In this document: piece by piece, positions 54,166-64,000 of the stretch
Layout: each line of letters starts with the position of its first letter
How positions within the stretch are numbered: the stretch's first letter is position 1
Origin: Piezodorus guildinii
Lineage: Eukaryota > Arthropoda > Insecta > Hemiptera > Pentatomidae
Length of the DNA stretch: 64,000 nucleotides
Assembly: GCA_023052935.1 (NCBI GenBank)
Contig: CM041292.1
Location: 95,843,237 to 95,907,236, forward strand
Direction: 5' to 3'
Notes under the pieces: model-generated
The model's input: only the letters and a program-made list of their open reading frames with translations
Databases searched by the model: none
What the model was told of the DNA's origin: nothing
Position numbers and translations under genes: made by a program

Positions 54166-55270
54166 TCAGTACTCTTAAACTATTACATCGTTCTCACCAT
54201 GTTCTCCCACATTCCATTCGTAAGCTTCTTGTTTCCTCTCTAATTTTCCCTCAGTTTGATTGTTGCGTGTATGGTATATGATGGCCTCTTGATGATGCTA
54301 GAGAAACGATTAAACTTGATCATGAAATGTTTTTAAGATATGTCTTTGGCACATCGGGGTGGTTTCATGTATCCCAACTTTATACCGAATCAAAATGGCT
54401 CTTTCCTGATACCCATAGGCAATATTTCCTTGGATCCTTTCTATACCAAACCATCAACTCACAACACCCTCCCCTATTCACAATCTTATGCAGTTCAAAC
54501 CCTCAATTCATCCCCTAGAGACGAGATCCCGTATGTCCAACCTATATATTCCTTCCCACAGAACAAAAAAATACGAATGCTTCTTTCTGGCCCGTTCTAC
54601 TAGTTTCTGGAATTCCCTCCCATCAAACATCCATCATGCTTTCTCCCTCTCTAGATTCAAATACCTTCTTTTCTAGCACCTTTTAGCATCCAAAAATGAC
54701 GCTGCCTGAAAATGAAATAATTTTAGTTTGATTGTATTAAATATATTTTTTTTCATCCAAAAATAGTTATTCATGATACTTCATCTTTTTATCTAAAAAA
54801 TCTATTGGTTCAATCGTTACAGTATTTTTTTGTTTTTTAATTGTTATATTGTCGCTAGAAGAATTCATTATCTTATTATTGTATTATATTACTTTTATTT
54901 ATGTTCAATTAGTTTTTCATTAACTCTTGGCCTGATACAGATCCTTTATTATTTTAAAGTTAATGTTATTCTTAGAATAATAAGTGCCAGAATAATGTTA
55001 CTAATTATTTTTATTTATTTAATTTTTTTCTTTCTTTTGTATTTAAACTCAGTTATCAATTTATTTATTTCTCATTTTGTCCAATATAATTATAATCTGA
55101 AGATTGTTTTTATTTTATTTATATATTGTGTTGTATAGGAATCCATTCATAATTGTAAATAGTAGTTAATTATTTAGATTTGGTATGTTGGCCAGACATA
55201 TTGTACTTAACTGTACAAAGTTGTTATTCTTAAGGGACCCAGTTTCAGAATAAAAATTATTTCTATTCTA
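54166..55270 (+). mobile_element. CR1-like LINE C-terminus and complete 3' end
   Basis: The + strand frames: FLRYVFGTSGWFHVSQLY (54330); SRMSNLYIPSHRTKKYECF (54527); TSFWNSLPSNIHHAFSLSRF (54600). An AT-rich 3' UTR with TTGGCCAGACATATTGTA (55184) follows, ending AAGGGACCCAGTTTCAGAATAAAAATT and TTCTA-type tail units near 55262. One frameshift splits the coding part. 5'-truncated after the RT. Confidence 0.8.
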
Positions 55271-55284
55271 ATCTATCCTAATAT

Positions 55285-55825
55285 CGGCTAACCAGATGAG
55301 CAATTTAATACCATGCATTTCGTACCTTTTATTATAATTTTCCAAAAAACGATTTTCATTAAACTTTTTTTAACTCTTAACAATTTAATGAGCTTTAATA
55401 TGATGTAGGTTTCATTGTGAAATACTCTGAAAGAGCTTAAATGGCAATATTTTAAATTGTCTTCCTCTAAAGTACCTTCAATTCGTAGATTAGAAAAAAA
55501 TAACGCTTAATGTCTTGTAAACATTGATTTGGTATTGATAGATAGGTAATGAGCTAGCTGAACGGATCTGATGACCAGCAAAAGGAGAAAACAGAACACG
55601 CATTTTTTTTTTTTTTTTTTTTTTTTTATTCATTTTTTTTTTTTTTACTAAAGGTGCATAGGTGCATTATATACCGTAAGAGGCTAAATACTTTAGAAAA
55701 AAAATCGTATACAAAGTTGTATGTAATGTAATTGAGAGTGGTGAAAAGCAGATAAAATTAAATTATTGGCTTGATTATTTAATCTGAAACACATTTTTCT
55801 ATTGAAACTCGATTTTTACTTTATC
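55285..55825 (-). repeat. M1 dispersed repeat, head half, with an insertion
   Basis: ATGAGCTTTAATATGATGTAGG, CTCTGAAAGAGCTTAAATGGC and GAGAGTGGTGAAAAGCAGATAAAATTAA follow the M1 order in reverse. 55545-55650 (AGCTAGCTGAACGG... and a T-run) is foreign and looks like an RTE-type tail inserted into it. Confidence 0.7.
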
Positions 55826-55888
55826 CTTTATTTTACTCTAACTATATTAGCGGTTAGCGGTTGTTACAGACATTGCAGCTCTATGCTA

Positions 55889-55940
55889 TAATATATATAT
55901 ATATATATTATATATATATATAATATATATATATATATAA
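55889..55940. repeat. (AT)n microsatellite
   Basis: Interrupted AT repeats. Confidence 0.9.
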
Positions 55941-56395
55941 AACTTATGAGCTGGCCAATATAAAACTTAAAAAAAATAAGAAAAAGGGGCACAATAACAA
56001 CTCACTTGATGGCTAGTTAAACACTGATTTATTGATACATATAATCCTCTATATATACATTCAAGGTGTTTACATCCAGTGAGTTGGAATTAAGGCTGAT
56101 ACTCAACCTTATCAGACCTTAACTTATATATATATATGATACTAATGAATTCATAAGGCTAATAGAACTTAATTGATAGAAAATAAGGCTGGTTATAAAT
56201 ATGTAACGATACAGAGAAGTGCGGTAAAATCTATTTTTAATATTAATTAACTAGGGTATATTTTTATTCAGCCAAATAAATAAATAAATATTGTAAGTTA
56301 TTAATTCAAGTTGGTTAGCAAAATCGTAAGGTCATAGATTAATGCATCTCGTATGGAACTCTATTGCGATAAATCTGACCAAGACCATTGGCCAC
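55941..56395. other. No gene recognised
   Basis: AT-rich; nothing supportable. Confidence 0.3.
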
Positions 56396-56399
56396 CTGA

Positions 56400-56660
56400 A
56401 TAGAGGCATTAATAAAATGGCTGAGTGACAATGGGAGAGCCATTTGGGTGGAACAATATGACCACTATTGGACTGCCTGTTCTAACAATCACGGCAGAAC
56501 ATTGGCCATTTTCGAGGCAATTACACGCGTGTGAGCATTGGATTCTGTATAGAAACATTCGGAATTTATACCAGAGCGGGTCCACTTTCTCCCGGCAACA
56601 ATGCTTCATAAAGTTATCGCTCTTGGGCCCTCGTCACCGTGGCCATGAATAGTAATTATA
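56400..56660. other. Balanced-composition region, possible noncoding element or exon
   Basis: A 75-codon + frame at 56425 spans it (for example ITAEHWPFSRQLHACEHW) and a - strand frame overlaps. Neither resembles a known family, and no splice sites clearly bound it. Confidence 0.2.
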
Positions 56661-56828
56661 GATTTCATCTCATTCGGGAATTGTTCATTACACAACAGAA
56701 CCTAATAAGAATATTATTTAAAAAGGAATAAAGTTTGGGCTAGACTAGCTGTTAAGAATAAAATTTATTGTAAATAAAGAAAATTCGGGGCTGAATGGAC
56801 TAGCGCGCATTGCCCAGCAACCACTGAT

Positions 56829-57031
56829 GACCAGAAACATAGACTAAAGTTATTATGAGTTCGTGTCACGGTCCCGGACGCTTTGAACTCGGCATTAATC
56901 CCTCGTCCTTTCTCCTTGGCCAAAAAGACTTCTAAATAACCTTTAAATACAAGACAGAGGTAATTAAAAAAATTAGAAAAATTAAAAAAACATTGAAAGA
57001 TTATACCTCTAATTTTCTAAACCTTTAACAA
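56829..57031 (+). repeat. Direct repeat D, copy 1
   Basis: CCAGAAACATAGAC, CATTAATCCCTCGTCCTT and GAAAGATTATACCTCTAATTTTCTAAACC recur in the same order at 57189-57372 with scattered differences. Confidence 0.85.
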
Positions 57032-57032
57032 T

Positions 57033-57188
57033 CCCGTATCCTTCTATAACACCCCTCTTGTTCTGGTTGAACAGATCCGATATCAAGAACTGCACCTCGA
57101 GAAACAACTTACTTGGAACCCTCATATAACTCTGGAACGACGAGAAACTGTCCAACGTTTTCAAACTACTTCAACACTTACTGGACAA
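57033..57188 (+). pseudogene. Jockey LINE scrap between direct repeats
   Basis: The + strand reads YNTPLVLVEQIRYQELHLEK, then QLTWNPHITLERRETVQRF, then LQHLLDK in a shifted frame, matching residues before and after DKRLTW in sister copies. It has neither poly(A) nor 3' UTR. Confidence 0.75.
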
Positions 57189-57372
57189 ACCAGAAACATA
57201 GACCAATGTAATCATGAGTTCGCGTCTCGGTATCGGAGGCTTTGAACTGGCCATTAATCCCCCGTCCTTCCCCCTTGGCCCAAGAAACCCCTGTATATCC
57301 TTCAAATAAAAGATAGGAGTAAACAAAAAATAAAAAGATTGAAAGATTATACCTCTAATCTTCTAAACCTTT
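57189..57372 (+). repeat. Direct repeat D, copy 2
   Basis: See copy 1. Too diverged and too long for a usual LINE target duplication. Confidence 0.85.
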
Positions 57373-59145
57373 AACACTCATGCTAAAATAGTTAAAGAGG
57401 CTAAAATTAATATAAAACTATCAGTCCATTTTGATCCTTATTGAAACAGGATAAACGAAATTTTAATTGAGAAATCATTATGTTGTAAAATAAGTTTATT
57501 GGTGATTTCAATAAAAACTTGTATTTTTAATCAATTTTATATGACTCATTTTGCTCTATTTCATGTTGCTATCTTTCAGGTATTTTTTGGATTTCCAGTT
57601 ATCATCAGTTGAACAGTTGAAGGACTGGAATTAATTTTTACTGGAGACGCTCTGCGTCTCTCAAGTAAACATTTCCGGTTCTAAAACGAACAAACCAATT
57701 CCGGACGGTGCTATCTCCAAAGGAATCATTCAATACACACGGAAAATGTTGTTAACCGCCTGTGCAGCGGATTTTTACTTTTTAGAAAAAAAAATCAATA
57801 AATGGTGAAAATAATTTTTTTCTCTTCCATTTTGAGCAAGCGAAATACTACTTAAAAATAAGGAATCTCGCTTGAAGCTGATGCATAAGAGCACCTTAAC
57901 TAATCCTTTTCAAGAATAATTAAAATTTAATGACAAAGTAAACGTTATTTTGTAAATAAAAGAAGGATTAAATTGAAACTTATTTTTACAACCCTAAAAA
58001 CTTATTTTCAATCCAACATTATAGGTAGTAATAGTCAGGAGTTATTCGCATAAAAAACAATTTAATTTATAACCCCCCATAGTTTCCTAGGACAAATCGA
58101 TTCCATACATACCATTTCTATCTCCTAAATTAAAAAAATCCTTATACTATTGCTTTTTCCATCTTCGATTAGTTTTAAAAATGACTGAAAATTAAAATAT
58201 TTATATATCAAACTTAAAGATCCTATCCATTTTCAAGAAATATCAAATTTAGTTTACCGCATTTCCTACTCCTCCCGTAATTGATATTCTTTCTACATAG
58301 GCGAAAGAAAAAAATATTTTAAAAATTATTATTTATCAAAAGAAATATACCATTTCTACCCGTCTTCCTCAAAATTATCTGAACATGTATCTATAACTTT
58401 GATTTTGACATCGTATTCACCGTACCTATTCATAAAAAATGACTCCTCTCCGAAGCTATCCATAGACATTCATATGGAAAAATAATTGGTAACCGTTAAC
58501 CATAAAACCGACAGAAAAATAATCTCTCCATAACATTCCAACATCTTTCGCCTCCTCAAATTGTAACCTTTTACTTACTTGCATTATTTTATTTCGTATT
58601 TATTAATCCAAATAATAATAAAACATAAGAACTTTTTATTGGTATTAGTAAAGTCTCATCACCTCTTTGCACGGCCTTTGGTCGTAAAACAGTACAAATT
58701 TCTATATCTATTAAAACTAAGAGCCTTTATAGGTTGTAGAGTTACAGAATTTATTTTCATTTATATCTTTTTTTAAATCATTAGCTAAATTTAACGTTGT
58801 AATAATTTTATTTTAACTTTTTCAATAATTCAATTATAAATTATTGTGCACTGTAGAATCTTCAATAGGACATTTAAAACCTTTGGAAAGAAACACAAAA
58901 AAAATTAAAAAAACATGCAGTTATAAATTTTTTACTATACAAAATATAGTCATACTTATTTATTTATCATCTATACTAGGGTCATTATAATTAATACAAA
59001 ACTAGGATCAAATACCACTCTAAAACTGATTTTTTATATAATTTCTCATACAAATATAGTAATTAATTTTAAATTGAATTCCTTTATAAATGATGGACAT
59101 GGCATAACTGAATAAACATACAATAAAACCGTTTACAGTGGTTCC
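57373..59145. other. No gene recognised
   Basis: Long AT-rich stretch. No repeat shared with the window, no credible frame. Confidence 0.35.
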
Positions 59146-59425
59146 ATTACAGGCTGATTTCCATTAGTGACGGCAACGCAGAGGCAAAGATCGGGCATCG
59201 GTCCTTCATACAGTTCATTCTTCATTGAATGGTGTCTAAGAAAAAAAAAATAATACATTTATATTATATTGTGATATATTAAGTTGGCAGAAATAAAAAT
59301 AATTGATGAAGATCAAGAAAGCGCGAGTTGATCGGGCATTGAGAAAAAACAATCAAAATGCGGAATACGGTGTTTTCCGGCAATGGCCGCTCTCAAGTCC
59401 TCGACCGTCGATCGGATATGTTTTA
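59146..59425. other. Two balanced-composition patches
   Basis: 59155-59240 and 59300-59420 both contain GATCGGGCAT (59190 and 59331) and are less AT-rich than the flanks. No frame is supported. Possible noncoding element. Confidence 0.2.
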
Positions 59426-59551
59426 TATTGTAGTATATTCCTTCAAGAATATAAGTTTGTTAACCTTAGCCAAGACTCAGAGTTTATAAATTGAATAATC
59501 CTAAAATTAGCATTCATTATTCAGTTATTTAATTTAAAAATAAAATATTAT

Positions 59552-59556
<5 letters not shown>

Positions 59557-59619
<63 letters not shown>

Positions 59620-59620
59620 A
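59557..59620. repeat. (AT)n microsatellite
   Basis: About 55 bp of AT repeats, with one interruption. Confidence 0.95.
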
Positions 59621-59639
59621 TAATAATAACATATTTATT

Positions 59640-59900
59640 TGTTTTAGGCCAATCCCTTTACAAATGGAGTGGGCTGGCACAGCACAAATAATGAAATATA
59701 TCGCCAGCAACAATAATGTATTTTTAAACAAATAAATTTACAAAATGAAAATATATAAATACTAGCTGTATCCCGCTGCTTTTCTCGCGATTGTTTAATT
59801 TTTTTTTTGGCCTAAGTTTATATATCTGCGTAATAAGAGTAACTATAAGATACGTCTTATAGCTACTTTAACTATAATATACGTAATATATAAACTAATA
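59640..59900. repeat. Retroposon-like sequence with ACTAGCTG head
   Basis: ACTAGCTGTATCCCGCTGC at 59761 resembles the repeat start at 28808. The block before it (GGCCAATCCCTTTACAAATGG) may be another LINE tail. Class uncertain. Confidence 0.35.
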
Positions 59901-60140
59901 TATATGTATATATATATGACAGGGATCCGGACAAAATAAAAAGAACTTATTTTTTGTGTAATTGATGTTGTTTTTTTAAAACCACATCCCCAAATAACTT
60001 CGCCACATAGTCAAAATGGTCAACAATTACACCATCATAAGACGTATAAAGTTATCGGTCAATCATTTACTCTCTTAACTATTTAAAACGGATAAAGTTA
60101 TTATTAGGAACAATATGTTAATTAACTTAGTTAAATTTAC
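59901..60140. other. No gene recognised
   Basis: AT-rich; nothing supportable. Confidence 0.3.
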
Positions 60141-60149
60141 ACTAACACA

Positions 60150-60320
60150 CCGGTATCTGGGGTCACCTGTAGCATACTGGCTAGCATAACAGCCTTCTAT
60201 GCTCAAGGTCATGGGTTTTAACATGTAGTTTTAATGGGAGTAAAAAAATCCTATACCGCCCTTCGAAGGGGACGTTATACCTAAGGTTATACTAGGATTA
60301 CCTAGACCGCCATTAATAAA
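60150..60320 (+). mobile_element. tRNA-derived SINE (family 2), second copy
   Basis: GTAGCATACTGGCTAGCATAACAGCC (A-box region), AGGTCATGGGTTTTAAC (decayed B box), TTTTAATGGGAGTAAAAAAATCC and TTCGAAGGGGACGTTA match the - strand copy at 9950-10179. Confidence 0.7.
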
Positions 60321-61074
60321 TAATCTGGATGAATTCAAATGTCAGTAGTGAATAGTTTTTAAGTTTGAAACAAACCATTCAAGCTCATATCGCTAATCAA
60401 CGGGTCATTTTCAATTACATAGTTCCATTATCTCTCTTACATACTCCATAAGTAGATTTAAATAATATTGAATAAAATTTCCCACAGCTTCCAATAGTTC
60501 AAACCATATTTTTAAAAACGTAAACCAAAGTAATACTTATAGAACAAAGAAACAATGTAAAATATCAACAAAACAAATAAAGAGACAGCGGTAAACGGAA
60601 AAGGTGAACACCTCATAGCATTGACCGAAAAAATAACCAATGTAGTTGACAAACCGTAGGAAGCTCATGCTCAAAAGAAAAGATTATGTATGATTCCAAT
60701 TGAGTCCAGAATGACAGCTTCCACCATGCTCCCAAAATGATTCTTTTCAAAACACCAGTCTCTTCGAAAATACACCTGTTGAAAGCAGGACTATTCTTTG
60801 ACTTCTCAACCAAAGCCCTTTAGCTAAAAATAGTCTTTCGCCGAATAAAATAAATAAAACAATAAAAATCTTCAGAATAAACTTTGTATAAATGTTTTAT
60901 TTCCCCCGTTTTATCTGTATGCATAGCTCTTGACCGTTTGTTTCGTAACCCAATTTTGTCTTAGAATCAGTGTTTCCTTACCTAGTACATTTAGTATTCG
61001 TACTATAAGTGCTTTCTTTAATTTTACACTAATCGCCAAGATATTTCATAATTTTGTCAGACTTCCAAACTTAA
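60321..61074. other. No gene recognised
   Basis: No supported frame; a 66-codon - strand frame at 60613 has no resemblance. Confidence 0.3.
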
Positions 61075-61320
61075 GCAAACAATTGTAATGGTCCCAATTA
61101 AAATAATTAAAATTAAAATTGGTCCCCTGAGTCCAAATAATCAAGTCCCGCAAAAAAGTCTGTGTGGCCGTAGTTGTGTGTATGTGGTAAGTCCAGCATG
61201 AAAACATAAAGTTGTACGAAACAGAAAATTCATATTTGAAACAACTATACGCCCGAGATGTTACAGCAACCTCAATTAATCGAAAAAAGTAGGAATAAAA
61301 CTTATGAAAGTAAAGGTTGC
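61075..61320 (-). repeat. M1 dispersed repeat, tail fragment
   Basis: In reverse: CCCCTGAGTCCAAATAATCAAGTCCCG, GTGTATGTGGTAAGTC, AACTATACGCCCGAGATGTTAC. Confidence 0.75.
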
Positions 61321-61770
61321 CGATATAGGTGATCTGAACAAATACGTGATTCGGAGTCAATAGGTAAAACGGATCAAGATTAAGAAAATATCTCTAAGAG
61401 GAATTAAGACACTGGTAGAGGCTGGTTGAAATAAAGCTCCACTCGGTAGCAGTTTCCAGGTGTAGAAAGTTTTATCTGATTTCTCAGGAAATTCAAAACT
61501 CGATGAAGGTCTCCAATTCTACAAGAAAGTGAAGTTCCACAAGGAAGTTAAAATAATACTAAAATCTGTATTGATAATAACGAAATGATTTTTTTTTTTT
61601 TTTTCAGTACAGCTAAATCTGTCAATCGGGAATTACCATCGTTCATGTTAAGAAGATGTTTTCAATTAAGAATGTAAAAGACGATGAAACAGAAAAAATA
61701 TTTATAATTTTAAATTTATAAATATTTAATAGATATTTAAAACTAAAAATATTTAAATTTATTAAATATA
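61321..61770. other. No gene recognised
   Basis: AT-rich with a T-run at 61590-61605. Confidence 0.3.
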
Positions 61771-61774
61771 TATA

Positions 61775-62512
61775 AAAAAATCTGGTGCGCGCAACACACG
61801 ACTTTCACTTACCTCCGTTGTTAAAATCAATTTAAGAATTTTTAAATACATTTAAAGATACAAATAAATTGTCAAAGAATTAATTAAATTGAATTTCAAT
61901 AGAAACATGTGTTTTATTAAATAATCTTTTATATTTTTATCTACCAAAATCAGTTAGTTGTATCGGCTTTTCATCACTCTCCATTAACCTTCAAAATTCC
62001 GTGTATTAGATAATATTTTTTATAAAATCTTTAGCTATCCAACGGTATATTATACATCTATATTACTATTGTTGTGCTAAAAAACGCAAAAATTGAATAA
62101 AAAGTTTTTTAGTACTTTTCTCTTTTAGTTGTTTATCAAATTCGCTCAACTTGCATATTTACCAACGGTAATAAGGTGATATTCCAATTTTTTTTTTTTT
62201 TAAATCTACAGAATTAAACATACTTTAGAGGAAAAAAATATCGGCATTTAAGCCCTGTCAGACTATTTCAATCAGAATTCAACCTACATTATATTAAAGC
62301 CCATCAAATTTTACATCGATATATAGAGTTTAATCAAAATCTTTAGAGCCGTTTTTGAGAAAATCGTAAAAAGGTGCAAAATGCGTGTTATAAAGTAGAT
62401 CTTCCGGTCAGCTGATCTGGATGAAAATTTTTCCGTAACGTCTCGGGCGTATAGTTGTCTTAAATATGAAATTTCAGTTTCATAGCACTTTTAGTTTTCG
62501 CCCGGGAGTTAC

Positions 62513-62560
<48 letters not shown>

Positions 62561-62692
62561 CACACAGAACTTTTTTCGGGACTTGGTTATTTGGACTCAG
62601 GGGACCCTAAAACGTGTATTTCCGTTGAAAACCATACGATCGCAATAATTTCCTTGCTATATATTTCATATATAGGTTAGTGAAAGTAATAT
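61775..62692 (+). repeat. M1 dispersed repeat, reference full-length copy
   Basis: Runs from AAAAAATCTGGTGCGCGC through ACTTTCACTTACCTCCG to TATAGGTTAGTGAAAGTAA. The two ends carry imperfect inverted repeats (ACTTTCACTTACCT against AGGTTAGTGAAAGT). The interior holds the TCGTAAAAAGGTGCAAAATGCG block, TCTCGGGCGTATAG and an (AC)n tract. No frame, polymerase III box or LINE tail. Best described as a non-autonomous DNA element of unknown superfamily. Confidence 0.75.
62512..62567. repeat. (AC)n microsatellite inside M1
   Basis: About 55 bp of AC at the ACCACACA site that is short in other M1 copies (for example 8387-8399). Confidence 0.95.
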
Positions 62693-62954
62693 ATAAATGC
62701 CAATTTTATTGCAACTAAATGCCAGTTAGTTATTTTTTTGTATTTTACTATAGACGCTTTACCAGTAATAATACCCTAAGATTTCTTATCTTTCACTAAA
62801 CTTACAAAAAAAAATACAAATAGCATTTTTTTTTTCAAATAAGCAAGCAGTCTTTTGCATTAAAACGTTCAAGAAAATTAATATGTTTAAAGTAATGAGA
62901 AAAAAATTATAATTTCTGAATTTTTTTCATATATGAAAGACCAATACCAATTCT
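62693..62954. other. No gene recognised
   Basis: AT-rich. Confidence 0.3.
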
Positions 62955-64000
62955 TTTTTTTTTTTTTTTTATAATAATAACAATTTTTATTGAGAAAATT
63001 TTACAATCTGTCCCAATTTGGACATTAATAGTATTGCTGAATGATATCAAACATACTACATTCATACAATATTTACACAACATAAAATTACAATAAAATA
63101 TATACACAATAATGAATCAATACAAAAGTCAATAATTCACTTATACCTATATACACATACACACACTCATACATACATCACATTGAGTGGAGAATCTAGC
63201 CAGTGCTAGAACTCCAATATATTTACAAAAGGTCGCGGGGCCACTGCCGTTTCAACCTTCTAGGTGGGTTGTATGGATGAGTGGAGCTGGATAGGGATTG
63301 AGCTAAAGGATTAGGATGATGAATGAGGTTCTGGTGGAATTTGGAAAATTTGGATGGAATTAGGTCTGAAATAAATGGAACATTAAGGTCGTGGTGCAAG
63401 GTATAATTGGAGACATAATAAGGAGCATTTACTATTGTACGGAGGACTTTGGATTGAAAGGATTGAATGCGTTTGATGTTAGAACGTTTAGCTGTCCCCC
63501 ACAGTTCAAGTCCGTAGGTCCAGATGGGCTTCAGTATTGTCTTGTAGATTAATAATTTGTTTTCAACTGTAAGTTCAGATTTTCTGTTGAGTAGTCGGTA
63601 TAACTGTCCGAATCGTCGGTTGAGTTCTTGTCTTTTAAGTCTTGTATGTGGGTTCCAAGTCAATCTTTTGTCTAACAGTAAGCCAAGATACCGGACTGTA
63701 TCTGAGAGAGGAATCGGCAATGAGTTGAAATAAACTGGCGGACAGGATTTTCGTCTAAGAGTAAAGGTTATGTGTTTACATTTGGCTTCGTTCACCTTTA
63801 CACGCCAGTTATTACACCAGTGTTCGATAAGGAAAAGGTGTCTCTGAAGGTTTAAGGATGCTGTTTCAGGATTGGAACTGGATGATAGGATGGCGGTGTC
63901 GTCTGCAAAAGTTGCCAGAAAGGTATCAGGATGTGTAGGAATATCAGCAGTGTAAAGGATGTAGAGGATGGGTCCCAAGACGCTGCCTTGAGGAACACCG
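62955..64000 (-). mobile_element. Jockey LINE (subfamily B), best-preserved copy, runs off the window
   Basis: A poly(T) tract at 62955-62971 (poly(A) tail), a 3' UTR of about 250 bp, then an open RT frame to the window edge. The 5' limit is unknown. Confidence 0.9.
63223..64000 (-). CDS. Jockey-type reverse transcriptase, partial (open at window end)
   Basis: An uninterrupted frame of about 259 codons to TAA/TAG at 63223, entering from beyond 64000 with GVPQGSVLGPIL. It carries the catalytic box TFADDTAIL (both aspartates), domain D VNEAKCKHITFTLRR, RYLGLLLDKRLTWNPH, the IWTYGLELWGTA block and the Jockey-type end PPRRLKRQWPRDLL. The protein would nick target DNA with an N-terminal endonuclease (outside the window) and copy element RNA at the nick. 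No stop or frameshift is visible, unlike every other Jockey copy here except the short nested one, so it may be recent. Whether it is full length cannot be told. Confidence 0.85.
   Translation of the reverse strand, partial: GVPQGSVLGPILYILYTADIPTHPDTFLATFADDTAILSSSSNPETASLNLQRHLFLIEHWCNNWRVKVNEAKCKHITFTLRRKSCPPVYFNSLPIPLSDTVRYLGLLLDKRLTWNPHTRLKRQELNRRFGQLYRLLNRKSELTVENKLLIYKTILKPIWTYGLELWGTAKRSNIKRIQSFQSKVLRTIVNAPYYVSNYTLHHDLNVPFISDLIPSKFSKFHQNLIHHPNPLAQSLSSSTHPYNPPRRLKRQWPRDLL

Overview
This looks like nuclear DNA from an arthropod, most probably an insect. It is AT-rich, with spliced exons bounded by GT/AG, tRNA-derived SINEs, and LINEs of the Jockey, I, CR1/L2-like and RTE-like types, plus mag-type Gypsy and BEL/Pao-type LTR remnants. 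No operons, Shine-Dalgarno sites or CRISPR arrays are seen. The sequence alone does not give the order or species.

Only one convincing host gene is present, on the + strand from 17404 to 24834. Four exons join in frame into at least 186 residues with a four-transmembrane (tetraspan) layout resembling the insect DUF4728-type proteins. The first transmembrane segment appears split by an intron, so its 5' exon(s) are missing or unrecognised. Its introns hold a 5'-truncated Jockey LINE, an RTE-like LINE, a full-length copy of a dispersed repeat (called M1 here), a CR1-like 3' end and two more Jockey pieces.

Layout, left to right. 0.6-3.2 kb: a gutted LTR element with a BEL/Pao-type gag, Gypsy-type zinc knuckles and integrase tail, and rearranged LTRs. 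5.4-9.5 kb: a CR1-like LINE (- strand), M1 copies and a SINE with a perfect 14-bp target duplication. 9.9-14.1 kb: a mag-like Gypsy element (- strand) with 114-bp LTRs, apparently inside a second SINE type. 14.4-16.5 kb: LINE 3' end, M1 pieces and repeat R2. 17.4-24.8 kb: the host gene. 25.7-33.6 kb: Jockey, CR1-like and RTE-like remnants around a ~310-bp insertion carrying two hammerhead-ribozyme motifs 182 bp apart. 36.5-50.1 kb: Jockey and I-type LINEs, including a Jockey copy nested in an I-type reverse transcriptase with a 13-bp target duplication. 51.6-62.7 kb: CR1-like LINE, repeat R2, several M1 copies, a long direct duplication around a LINE scrap, and a second copy of the other SINE. 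63.0-64.0 kb: a nearly intact Jockey reverse transcriptase running off the window.

The most interesting object is the tandem hammerhead insertion at 32195-32514. Each copy has the CTGATGA and GAAAC boxes, a 6-bp helix II and a 4-bp helix I, the two predicted cleavage sites bound a 182-nt unit, and a short duplication flanks the block. This matches metazoan retrozymes or Penelope-like element terminal repeats. The M1 family (about 870-915 bp, at least ten copies, no coding capacity) is the other candidate novelty. All calls come from reading the sequence by eye; family names rest on remembered protein motifs and no search was run.
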